A stretch of 64,000 bases of DNA from Variovorax sp. J2L1-78 (GTDB lineage Bacteria; Pseudomonadota; Gammaproteobacteria; Burkholderiales; Burkholderiaceae_C): the NCBI RefSeq assembly GCF_030317205.1, contig NZ_JASZYB010000004.1, forward strand, positions 701,628 to 765,627, given 5' to 3'. Under the pieces are notes generated by a model that saw only the letters and a list, made by a program, of their open reading frames with translations, did not search any database and was not told the DNA's origin. Position numbers and translations under genes: made by a program. Positions 8,598 through 16,214 of this stretch are shown here, piece after piece; positions within the stretch are counted from its first letter, which is position 1; every line of letters begins with the position of its first letter.

Positions 8598-9608
8598 TCA
8601 GTCGACCTTGGCGCCGGACTCCTTGACGACCTTGCCCCAGCGCACCGTTTCCGAGCGGATGTACGCGCCGAAGGCTTCCGGCGTGCTGCCTCTCACGTCC
8701 GCGCCCTGGGCCGCGAGCTTGCGCTTGACCTCGGGGTCCTCGATGGCCTTGTTGAAGGCGGCGTTGAGCTTGGCGACCACCTCCTTGGGCAGACCGGCAG
8801 GGCCGACAACGCCGAACCATGTCGCGGCCTCGAAACCCTTGAACCCGGATTCGTCCACGGTGGGCACATTCGGGAGGTCGGCGGTGCGCTTGAGCGAGGT
8901 GACGACGATCGGGCGCATCTTGCCGCTCTTGATGTGGCCGATCAGCGTCGGGATCGACGACATGTACATCTGGATCTGCCCGCCGATCAGATCGGTCGAC
9001 CCCTGCGCCGCGCCCTTGTAGGGCACATGCGTGAACCGGACGTTCGCCGTCTTCTGGAACAGCTCGGTGGCCAGGTGCGCGACGGTGCCGCTGCCCGAGC
9101 TCGCGTAGTTCAGCGCCTCGGGCGTGGCCTTGGCCGCGGCCACGACGTCGGCCAGGGTCTTGTAGGGCGAGTCGGAGGACACCACGAGCACGAGCGGCGC
9201 GCTCGCGACCAGGCCGACGGGCGTGAGGTCCTTCTCGACGTTGTACGGCAGCTTGGTGTAGAGCGTGGGATTGATCGCCAGGTTGCTGGTCTGCCCCAGC
9301 ACCAGCGTGTAGCCGTCGGGCACGGCCTTGGCGGCCGCGTCGACCCCGAGGTTGCCGCCGGAGCCCGGCTTGTTGTCGATGACGATCGACCAGCCGTTGG
9401 AGGTCACCACCTTGTTGGCCACCTCGCGGGCGATGAGGTCGGTGCCGCCGCCTGCGGGGAACGGCACGATCAAGCGGATCGGACGCGACGGATAGGCGGC
9501 CTGCGCGGATGCGCTGATCGGGGCCAGGAGAGGGGCGCCGGCCGAGAGGGCGGCGACAGCAATGAGGAGGCGACGCGAAGCGGCGCGGCGAGTGCGAAAG
9601 GTCGGCAT
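8598..9608 (-). CDS. Bug/TctC-type periplasmic solute-binding protein
   Basis: This 336-residue protein is the first structural gene after the LysR regulator. It has a long arginine-rich signal peptide start (MPTFRTRRAASRRLLIAVAAL, cleavage near ASAQ) and typical motifs YPSRPIRLIVPFPAGGGTDLIAR and VPYKGAAQGSTDLIGGQ. Transport genes of the TctAB type are missing nearby, so it must use a transporter encoded elsewhere or act as a sensor-type binding protein. Confidence 0.88.
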   Translation of the reverse strand: MPTFRTRRAASRRLLIAVAALSAGAPLLAPISASAQAAYPSRPIRLIVPFPAGGGTDLIAREVANKVVTSNGWSIVIDNKPGSGGNLGVDAAAKAVPDGYTLVLGQTSNLAINPTLYTKLPYNVEKDLTPVGLVASAPLVLVVSSDSPYKTLADVVAAAKATPEALNYASSGSGTVAHLATELFQKTANVRFTHVPYKGAAQGSTDLIGGQIQMYMSSIPTLIGHIKSGKMRPIVVTSLKRTADLPNVPTVDESGFKGFEAATWFGVVGPAGLPKEVVAKLNAAFNKAIEDPEVKRKLAAQGADVRGSTPEAFGAYIRSETVRWGKVVKESGAKVD

Positions 9609-9741
9609 GGACTTGTCTCCGTGGATCGAACTGCCCGGCCCTGTGGATGGGCCGGTGCGTTCGTGGGAGGCAAGTATTCGCGCTGCGATCAGCGCGGTCT
9701 AATCAATAATTTCTTGAAATCGATAAATCTGACTTTTGGTA
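9609..9741 (-). promoter_or_regulatory. Likely promoter region of the leftward catabolic cluster
   Basis: This 133-base gap between the LysR gene and the first Bug gene is AT-rich at 9700-9735, unlike its flanks. It contains TCAA and TTGA half-sites spaced by 7 bases at 9703-9717, a shape compatible with LysR binding. The assignment is inference from position and composition. Confidence 0.4.
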
Positions 9742-10641
9742 TCAACCCAGCGTCGTGGCCGCGTGCTTGGCCAGCAGGCCGATCAGCCGCTGCGCCGCCG
9801 GCGACACGTAGCCGCTCTCGCGGTAGGTCACCACCATGCGCCGGCGCATCGTCGTGTTCCGGATCTGCACTTCGCGCAAGGCCGCACCGGAACGCCCTTC
9901 CTGCAGATGCAGGCGCGAGATGAAACTGAGCAGGCCGGTTTCGTTGATGAGGCTGGGAAGCATCAGCAGCATCGTGCTTTCCACCTGCACGATCGGGCGC
10001 GGCTGGCGGTGCCGGTCGAAGGTCTGGTCGAGCCAGTCGCGCGTGGGCGCCCCGGGCGGTTGCAGCACCCACCGGTAGCCCCGGAGGTCCTTGAGCGTGG
10101 GCTTGGGCTTCCCGAAGATCTCGTGCGTGCTGTTGGCCGCGACGACGATCAGGTCCTCCGCGAGGAACTGCGACGTGAAGCCCGGCTCCTTGATCCCTTC
10201 GGTTCCCACCATCAGGTCGATGTCGCCGGCGCGCAGGAGCGGCGTCAGGATGTCGCCCAGGCCGACCGTCGTTCGGAGGGTGATGCCTGGCGCCTCCGCC
10301 ATGAGCTCGCGCGCGGCGGGCGGGAGCAGGAACTGCGCCGCCGTCGGGACGATGCCCACGCTGATCGTGCCCTTGAGGCCGCGGCCGATGTCGCCGATCT
10401 CGCGGCGGGCGCTCTCGACGTCGAAACGCGTCCGCTGCGCCCACTTCAGCAAGGCATGGCCGGCCGTGGTCAGCGTGATGCCGCGCCCCGTCTTCGCGAA
10501 GAGCGCGGCGCCGCAGGCCTCCTCCAGACGCCGGACGCAACTGGTCAGCGCGGGCTGCGTGCGGTGCAGCCGCTCGGCGGCACGCCCCATGTGCTCGAGC
10601 TCGGCGATGACCTCGAAATACTGGAGATCGCGCAGATCCAT
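9742..10641 (-). CDS. LysR-family transcriptional regulator of the catabolic cluster
   Basis: The 299-residue protein has an N-terminal winged helix (about residues 1-60, LQYFEVIAELEHMGRAAERLH then TQPALTSCVRRLEE) and a LysR effector-binding domain. I chose the ATG at 10641 (MDLRDLQYF) over a GTG two codons earlier because it matches the usual LysR start. It lies upstream of and in the same direction as the Bug-amidohydrolase genes and is their most likely regulator, responding to the substrate or an intermediate. Confidence 0.87.
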   Translation of the reverse strand: MDLRDLQYFEVIAELEHMGRAAERLHRTQPALTSCVRRLEEACGAALFAKTGRGITLTTAGHALLKWAQRTRFDVESARREIGDIGRGLKGTISVGIVPTAAQFLLPPAARELMAEAPGITLRTTVGLGDILTPLLRAGDIDLMVGTEGIKEPGFTSQFLAEDLIVVAANSTHEIFGKPKPTLKDLRGYRWVLQPPGAPTRDWLDQTFDRHRQPRPIVQVESTMLLMLPSLINETGLLSFISRLHLQEGRSGAALREVQIRNTTMRRRMVVTYRESGYVSPAAQRLIGLLAKHAATTLG

Positions 10642-10687
10642 CGTCACGCAGTGCCCCGTGTCATGCGTGCGGTCATGGCGAATCCCT

Positions 10688-12022
10688 TCAGTGCGGCGGG
10701 TGGGCGCCGGCAGCCAGGCATGCCGCCAAGCGCCGCGCGGTGCGCGCGCTGGCGCCCTTGCCGGTCAACGCCAGCGCCGGGGGGTGGGCCAGCATGCGTT
10801 CGAACACCGTCCGCACCTCCTCCGCGCCGATGTCGTCGATCATCGCCATCGCCTCGGCCATCGGCGTCACGGTCCCGCTGGCGAAGAGCTCTTCGACGGC
10901 CTGCTCCATGGTCGCGTAGGTCCGCTCGGCGGCACGCACGCGCGAGACGGTCAGCTGGTTCTTCGCCCGCTCCAGATGGACCGGATCGATGGCAGTGGCC
11001 TGCGCACGCAGCAGGTCGCCCGTGGCCGCCACCAGCGCGTCGAGCTTGTCCGGGGTGGTGACCGCGTGCACGACGAAGTTGGCCCAGACGTCGCCACTGT
11101 CCACCGTGGCGTGGGCCGTGTAGGCCAGGCCGAGCCGCTCGCGGACCGTGTCGACCAGCGGCGACGACATCCCACCGCCGAACAGGTTGGCCGCCAGCGA
11201 CGCCGCCAGGCGCCAGCGCGGCTGCGGCATCTCCTCCGGCTGCGCAGGCGCCAACGGGAAGGCGATGTTCAGGAAGGCCTGCGAGACCTGCGTGAAGCGC
11301 CGGGCCAGGGCATCACCGACGTACGTCGCCGGCGTCGGCACGGGCCGCACGGGCAGCTCCGTCGCAGGGCGCATGGTGGCGAAGAGTTCGGTCGCGAGGA
11401 CCAGCCAGGCGTCCACGTCGAAGTTCCCGGCCGCGGTGACGACGGTGTTTTCCGCGACCTGATGGGCTTGCACGTGGCGGAGCAGGTCGGGCCGGGTGAA
11501 GCCTTCGATGTTGCCGACGGTGCCGATCACCGGCATGCCCATCGGGTCATCGCCCCAGATGGCGCGGTCCAGCAGTTCGCTGGAGCTGTCCTGCGGGTCT
11601 TCCTCGTACTCGATGGCCTCCTGGCGAATGACGTCCAGCTCGCGCTGCAGTTCATGCGCGGGAAAGGTGCTGTTGAGCACGATGTCGGCCGTCATGCGCG
11701 TCAGCTGTTCGGCGTGCCGGCCCAGGCCCGTCATGAAATAGCCGGTCATGTCCTTGCCCGTGAACGCGTTGACATCCGCGCCCAGCCGCTCCGCGTCCAG
11801 GTTGATGGCCTGCACCGAGCGGGTGGTGGTCCCCTTGAACGCCATGTGCTCCAGCACGTGGCCGATGCCGTTGGTCGCCGGCGTCTCGTCGCGGGAGCCG
11901 ACACGAAGGAACACGCCGACGCTGGCGCTTTGCACATGCGGCATGGGAATGGCGAGCAGCCTCACGCCGTTGGGGAGTGTCCGGAGGACGTGGCGCGCGG
12001 GTTCCGTCTGCAGGGGGATCAT
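10688..12022 (-). CDS. M16-family zinc peptidase
   Basis: The 444-residue protein has the inverted zinc motif HVLEH followed by a downstream glutamate region (RQEAIEYEEDP), diagnostic of pitrilysin-like M16 peptidases. The C-terminal half contains the conserved GGGMSSPLVDTVRERLGLAYTA segment. At this length it is like a bacterial processing-peptidase-type subunit that can be active as a homodimer. No signal peptide is visible, so a cytoplasmic role is likely. The ATG at 12022 is preferred; a GTG at 12049 is the alternative. A functional link to neighbouring genes is not evident. Confidence 0.85.
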   Translation of the reverse strand: MIPLQTEPARHVLRTLPNGVRLLAIPMPHVQSASVGVFLRVGSRDETPATNGIGHVLEHMAFKGTTTRSVQAINLDAERLGADVNAFTGKDMTGYFMTGLGRHAEQLTRMTADIVLNSTFPAHELQRELDVIRQEAIEYEEDPQDSSSELLDRAIWGDDPMGMPVIGTVGNIEGFTRPDLLRHVQAHQVAENTVVTAAGNFDVDAWLVLATELFATMRPATELPVRPVPTPATYVGDALARRFTQVSQAFLNIAFPLAPAQPEEMPQPRWRLAASLAANLFGGGMSSPLVDTVRERLGLAYTAHATVDSGDVWANFVVHAVTTPDKLDALVAATGDLLRAQATAIDPVHLERAKNQLTVSRVRAAERTYATMEQAVEELFASGTVTPMAEAMAMIDDIGAEEVRTVFERMLAHPPALALTGKGASARTARRLAACLAAGAHPPH

Positions 12023-12076
12023 GGGGGCATTGTCGCTTCGCCTCGTCACGCAATGCGGGCCCTGGGTGGAGGAATG

Positions 12077-12946
12077 CTACGTGCCGGCAAACGCCCCACG
12101 CACTTCGTCTGCAATGGCGTGGACGTCTTCCTCCAGCGCGAAGTGCCCGGTATCGAGAAAGCGAAGGCGGGCGCCAGGGACGTCGCGCAGGTAGGCCTCG
12201 GCCCCCGAAGGAAGGAAGATGGGGTCGTTTTTCCCCCAGACGATGAGCGTCCTGGGCTGCCGGGATCGCAGGTACGCCTGCCACTGCGGGTAGTCCGTGA
12301 CGTTGCTGAAGTAGTCCAGCATCAGCCCCGTCTGGATCCGGTTGACCTCCGGCTGTTCGAGCAGCAAGACGTCGAGGTTCCAGCCCGTCGGGTCGATGGC
12401 GTCGAAGTTCCGGCTGCCCGTCTGGTACGTGAAGAGAGTGAACGCTCGCGAGACGAGTTGCGCGACCTGCCTGCGCCCTTCGGCCGTGAGCCCGCAGGCG
12501 CGCGCGCGCATCCCCTCCAGCTGATCCGGTGCGATGCCTTCGAGATACGCGTTGGCATTCTGAATGACGATGCCCCTGACCGCATCAGGATTCCTGAGCG
12601 CCATGCGAAAACCGACCGGTCCGCCGAAATCCTGCATGTACAGGACATAGGTCTTCAGACCCACGCGCACCGCGAACTCGGCCATCACGTCGGCCAAGCC
12701 TTCGAAGGTGGCCGAAAACTTCTCGGCCGGCGGATGCTCGCTGAAGCCGGCGCCGGGGTAGTCGGGCGCCACCAGATGGAAGTCTTGCGCCAGGAGCGGG
12801 ATAAGCTCCCGGTACATGTGGGACGACGAGGGAAACCCATGAAGCAACAGCAGGGTCGGCTTCTTCGGATCGCCCGCTTCACGGTAGAAGATCTCGATCC
12901 CGCGGACCTCGATCGTCTTGTAGTGCACGCGACAGGGGAATGGCAT
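12077..12946 (-). CDS. Alpha/beta hydrolase, haloalkane dehalogenase/epoxide hydrolase-like
   Basis: The 289-residue protein shows HGFPSSSHMYRELIP for the oxyanion region, an aspartate nucleophile D106 in MQDFGGPVGF, acid D241 (WGKNDPIF) and base H268 (TGHFALEED). An aspartate at the nucleophile elbow points to epoxide or haloalkane hydrolysis rather than serine ester cleavage. A close paralogue is at 14878-15774. The ATG at 12946 is chosen over a TTG at 12976. It is divergent from the LuxR-type gene. Confidence 0.82.
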   Translation of the reverse strand: MPFPCRVHYKTIEVRGIEIFYREAGDPKKPTLLLLHGFPSSSHMYRELIPLLAQDFHLVAPDYPGAGFSEHPPAEKFSATFEGLADVMAEFAVRVGLKTYVLYMQDFGGPVGFRMALRNPDAVRGIVIQNANAYLEGIAPDQLEGMRARACGLTAEGRRQVAQLVSRAFTLFTYQTGSRNFDAIDPTGWNLDVLLLEQPEVNRIQTGLMLDYFSNVTDYPQWQAYLRSRQPRTLIVWGKNDPIFLPSGAEAYLRDVPGARLRFLDTGHFALEEDVHAIADEVRGAFAGT

Positions 12947-13141
12947 ATCGGCAACCGCCCAGAGTTGATCACCCAAGCGTAGGCCCCGGCGGAACGCCAG
13001 GCACCCCCCATCGGTGGCACCGCAGATGGCCCGAAGGAATAGAGGTGGGGAACACGCTCGTCTGACCGGATTGACCAGAATTTACTGTTCCTCGCGGCGC
13101 CGACCACCGACCATGTGGCTCTAGACCCATGGAGTACCGCA

Positions 13142-13747
13142 ATGCCCCCTCGCAAGCCCGCTGTGCTGGATATCCAGCACGAGCATGCCCTCGTCAACGC
13201 CGGACTTCGTCGCATCCTCGACGCCTGGTCCGAGTTTCATGTCCTGCCGGCAGATTCGCCCTCCGGGCAGTTGCACGCGGCCGACGTCGTGGTTCTGGAC
13301 CATGACGCCGCCCTTCAGCGGCGGCACCCGTCGCAGCCGGGAGGGCCCAACACGCTCGTCGTGTCCACGATCGCGCAGGACGCGAACGTCAGAGCAGCGC
13401 TGGAAGCCGGCGTACTCGGCTATGTGTCGGCGTCCTGTTCCGCGGACGAAATCCGGATGGCCGTCCGAGTCGTCGCCGCGGGGCGTCGGTACCTGTGCAG
13501 CACCGCATCGATCTGCATCGCGGACAGCCTGGCGCTGCCTGCCCTGACCGCGCGAGAGTCCGAGGTCCTGGCATTGGTCTCGCGGGGTCGAAACAACAAG
13601 GAGGTGGCGCGTCTGCTGGAGGTCTCCGTCGGCACCGTCAAGTCCCATGTGCGAGCGCTCCTTTCCAAGCTGGGCGCCCAGTGTCGAACCGAAGCCATGT
13701 GGATCGCCTCGCAGCGAGGCCTGATCCAGCGGTGCACGCATGAGTGA
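13142..13747 (+). CDS. LuxR-family (NarL-like) DNA-binding response regulator
   Basis: The 201-residue protein has a degenerate receiver-like N-terminal half (HEHALVNAGLRRILD, later AGVLGYVSASCSADEIRMAV) and a C-terminal LuxR helix-turn-helix with LTARESEVLALVSRGRNNKEVARLL and VSVGTVKSHVRALLSKLG. The usual phospho-acceptor aspartate appears to lie in VVLDHDAA, though the acidic pocket is incomplete. The stop overlaps the start of the first XapX gene by 8 bases, so the regulator and the small membrane proteins form one operon. No sensor kinase is nearby. Confidence 0.83.
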   Translation: MPPRKPAVLDIQHEHALVNAGLRRILDAWSEFHVLPADSPSGQLHAADVVVLDHDAALQRRHPSQPGGPNTLVVSTIAQDANVRAALEAGVLGYVSASCSADEIRMAVRVVAAGRRYLCSTASICIADSLALPALTARESEVLALVSRGRNNKEVARLLEVSVGTVKSHVRALLSKLGAQCRTEAMWIASQRGLIQRCTHE

Positions 13748-13907
13748 CCTGCCGATCTCCCTGCTCCTCGGCCTCGGGATCGGCTTTGCGTGCCGCTGGT
13801 TCGATCTGCCGCTGCCCGCGCCACCCAAACTGGTGGGCGCCCTGCTCGTCCTGGCGATCACCCTCGGCTTCATCGGCGTGGACCGTCTGATGGGCGGCGC
13901 CGCATGA
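13740..13907 (+). CDS. XapX-domain small membrane protein, first of a pair
   Basis: The 55-residue product (MSDLPISLLLGLGIGFACRW at the N-terminus) has two hydrophobic segments separated by a loop with LPAPPK, the hallmark of XapX/DUF1427 proteins. Function of this family is unknown. Its ATG lies inside the end of the LuxR gene and its TGA overlaps the ATG of the second XapX gene, so three genes are translationally coupled. It is short enough to be missed by standard gene callers. Confidence 0.72.
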   Translation: MSDLPISLLLGLGIGFACRWFDLPLPAPPKLVGALLVLAITLGFIGVDRLMGGAA

Positions 13908-14146
13908 CCGCGGCCACGACGCAAAAGGCCAAGATCGCGCTCGGGCTTCTGCTCGGCGTGGCGATCGGTGCGCTGTGCCGCTGGATCGGCATCCCTTCAC
14001 CCGCGCCGCCGGTGCTGTCCGGTGCGCTGCTGGTGGTGGCGATGACCGTGGGCTACATCGTCACGGACCGCTGGTTCGCCAAGCGCGAGGCCCGGCACCG
14101 CCACCTGTGCGGCGGACCGGACGGTTCGCTGAAGCGGGGCCCGTGA
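13904..14146 (+). CDS. XapX-domain small membrane protein, second of a pair
   Basis: The 80-residue product has the same plan as its neighbour: hydrophobic segment, CRWIGIPSPAPP loop, second hydrophobic segment, then a basic tail rich in R and H. The start at 13904 overlaps the previous stop (ATGA). The shared CRW and PAPP motifs show that the pair arose by duplication; the different tails suggest a two-subunit membrane unit. A small ACCCC/GGGGT hairpin follows the stop. Confidence 0.72.
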   Translation: MTAATTQKAKIALGLLLGVAIGALCRWIGIPSPAPPVLSGALLVVAMTVGYIVTDRWFAKREARHRHLCGGPDGSLKRGP

Positions 14147-14188
14147 ACCCCTTCGGGGGGTGCACGTCTTCAGCGAGCGTTCGCCGAG

Positions 14189-14842
14189 CTACTTCTTCGC
14201 CGCCTGTTGCGCGCGTTGATAGCTCTCGATGACAGCCGCGTAGTGCGGTGAGAAGAGGGCGTAGATCTCGGCGTACTTCGCGGCGTCAGGCCTGTTCCAG
14301 GTTCTCTGCAGCTCGCACACCACCGCGCTGATGCTCGTCGGAACCACGCCAGCCTGCGCGAAGCGGGCGAGCGTGGTCCGGGAGGTCAGCGTGCTGGGGT
14401 CGCCCGACGCGTCCATGACCGCGTAGACCTTGAACCCTGCCGCGACGGCGTCCAGCGCCGGCAGCATCACGCAGACGCTGGTCCAGATGCCGGCGATCAC
14501 CAGTGTCTTCTTGCCGGTGGCACGGACGGCGTTCACGAAGTCTTCGTTGTCCCACGCGCTGATCTCCCCCTTGCGCGAGACATAGGTCGCGTCTGGGGCG
14601 AACTGCTCGACCTCGGCGATGAGCGGACCGTTCGGCCCGTCCGGCACCGATGCGGTCGTGATCACCGGAAGCCCCATCAAGGTGGCCACTTTCGCGAGCG
14701 AGGCGACGTTGGCCCTCAGTTCGCTGATCTCGATGTCCCTGACCGTCTGCAGAAGACCCGACTGATGGTCGAGCAGCAGGACGGCCGCGTCGGCCGCGTC
14801 GAGCAGCGCTTGGCCGCCGCCTGTTGAGAGTACATGTGCCAT
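14189..14842 (-). CDS. Isochorismatase-family cysteine hydrolase (YcaC-like)
   Basis: The 217-residue enzyme has the cysteine hydrolase triad: D25 (LLLDHQSGL), K91 (SRKGEISAW) and C124 (GIWTSVCVMLPALDA). Length and motifs resemble YcaC-type proteins, whose physiological substrates are not well known. It lies 35 bases downstream of the alpha/beta hydrolase gene in one leftward operon, and converges with the XapX genes. Confidence 0.85.
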   Translation of the reverse strand: MAHVLSTGGGQALLDAADAAVLLLDHQSGLLQTVRDIEISELRANVASLAKVATLMGLPVITTASVPDGPNGPLIAEVEQFAPDATYVSRKGEISAWDNEDFVNAVRATGKKTLVIAGIWTSVCVMLPALDAVAAGFKVYAVMDASGDPSTLTSRTTLARFAQAGVVPTSISAVVCELQRTWNRPDAAKYAEIYALFSPHYAAVIESYQRAQQAAKK

Positions 14843-14877
14843 GGTCAATCCTTTCGTGTGGTGCCGAGTCGGCGCAC

Positions 14878-15774
14878 TCAGCGGACGACGCGCTGCAGGA
14901 ACTCGCGGATCAACGCACCGATCTGCGGGCCGTGGTCCTCGAGCGCGAAGTGGCCGGTGTCGAACATGTGAATCTCGGCGTTCGGCAGGTGGCGCTTGTA
15001 GGGAGCCGCTCCCGACGCCGGGAAGATCTCGTCGTTCGCGCCCCAGGTGATCAGCATCGGCGGCTGGTACTTCACGAAGTACTCGTGCCACGACGGATAC
15101 AGCGGGACGTTGGTCCGGTAGTCGTAGAAGAGATCGAGCTGGATTTCGGCGTTGCCCGGGCGGTCGAGCAAGGCCTGGTCGAGCGTCCATGCGTCGGGAC
15201 TGACCAGCGACTGGTCCTTGAAGCCGGTGCTGTACTGCCAGTAGGTCGCCTTGAGCGTCGTCAACCAGCGAATCGCCTCGCGTTCCTTGGCAGCACCGGT
15301 CTTCCAGTAGGCCATGATGCCGTCCCAGAACGGGTGGCCGAAGCCCTCCTCGTAGGCATTGCCGTTCTGGACCACGAAGGCGGTGACCCGCTCCGGGTGC
15401 TTGACGGCCAGGCGGAATCCGACCGGGCCGCCGTAGTCCATCACATAGAGCGCGTACCGCTCGACGCCGAGATGGACGGTGAGCGTGTCCACGATGTTCG
15501 TGTAGTTCTCGAAGGTGTAGGCGAACTTGGACCGATCAGGGCTTTCGCTCTGGCCGTAGCCCGGGTAGTCCGGCGCGATGACGCGAAACTTGTCCGTCAA
15601 CTGCGGGATCAGGTTGCGGAACATCTGCGACGACGTCGGAAAGCCGTGCAGCAGCAGGAGCACCGGCGCATCCCTGGGACCTGCGTCCCGGTAGAAGACG
15701 TCGACGCCGTCGATCTTGGCCCGTTCGTAGCGAATGTCGGCCGGCGAAGCGGCGCGGGGGGTGAGCTTGTCCAT
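14878..15774 (-). CDS. Alpha/beta hydrolase, haloalkane dehalogenase/epoxide hydrolase-like
   Basis: The 298-residue protein shares architecture and key residues with the hydrolase at 12077-12946: HGFPTSSQMFRNLIP, nucleophile D113 (VMDYGGPVGF), acid D248 (WGANDEIF) and base H275 (TGHFALEDH). It is the first gene of a two-gene operon with the isochorismatase-family hydrolase. Substrate is unknown; the aspartate nucleophile supports C-halogen or epoxide chemistry or a related reaction. Confidence 0.83.
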   Translation of the reverse strand: MDKLTPRAASPADIRYERAKIDGVDVFYRDAGPRDAPVLLLLHGFPTSSQMFRNLIPQLTDKFRVIAPDYPGYGQSESPDRSKFAYTFENYTNIVDTLTVHLGVERYALYVMDYGGPVGFRLAVKHPERVTAFVVQNGNAYEEGFGHPFWDGIMAYWKTGAAKEREAIRWLTTLKATYWQYSTGFKDQSLVSPDAWTLDQALLDRPGNAEIQLDLFYDYRTNVPLYPSWHEYFVKYQPPMLITWGANDEIFPASGAAPYKRHLPNAEIHMFDTGHFALEDHGPQIGALIREFLQRVVR

Positions 15775-16214
15775 GTTCAGTCCTCGTCAAGGGTTGTTGA
15801 ACTTCTCCCTGCCGCGGGAGCGCGAGCCGGAGAAGATTTCCTGCGACACCGCGATCCTGGTCCGGGCGATGACGACCGCTCCAGCGTAGGCACGCGAAGC
15901 CGCAGCAACATCCACCACAGGGTGGTGACGGGGGTGGCCTTCAGACAGGGATCGCTGCAGCGTGAACCGGCCACGATGGCGGCACATCGGCATCAGGACT
16001 GGCCCAGACATGGAAACGCGCCTCCCACTCTCACCCTTCTCGCGTGACACCGCCGTGCAAAAGATTCGCCTGGCCGAAGATGGCTGGAACACGCGCGACC
16101 GGGCACGCGTGGCGCCGGCGTGTAGCGAGAACACGCGCTGGCGCAATCGCGCAGAGTTCGCCGTCGGGCGCCCGGCAGGCTCAACGTCGCTCGGTCTGTG
16201 AAGGCTGCGCGCTG
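15775..16214. other. Divergent intergenic region, no gene seen
   Basis: This 440-base gap separates the leftward hydrolase operon from the rightward regulator gene. Open frames cross it on both strands but have skewed composition and no recognisable domain. It presumably carries promoters for both sides; no clear operator was found. Confidence 0.45.

Noticed and set aside
15787..16146. A 119-codon leftward frame in the divergent gap.
   Set aside because: It is rich in R, S and P without domain features, has no ribosome binding site that I could see, and would sit in a promoter region.
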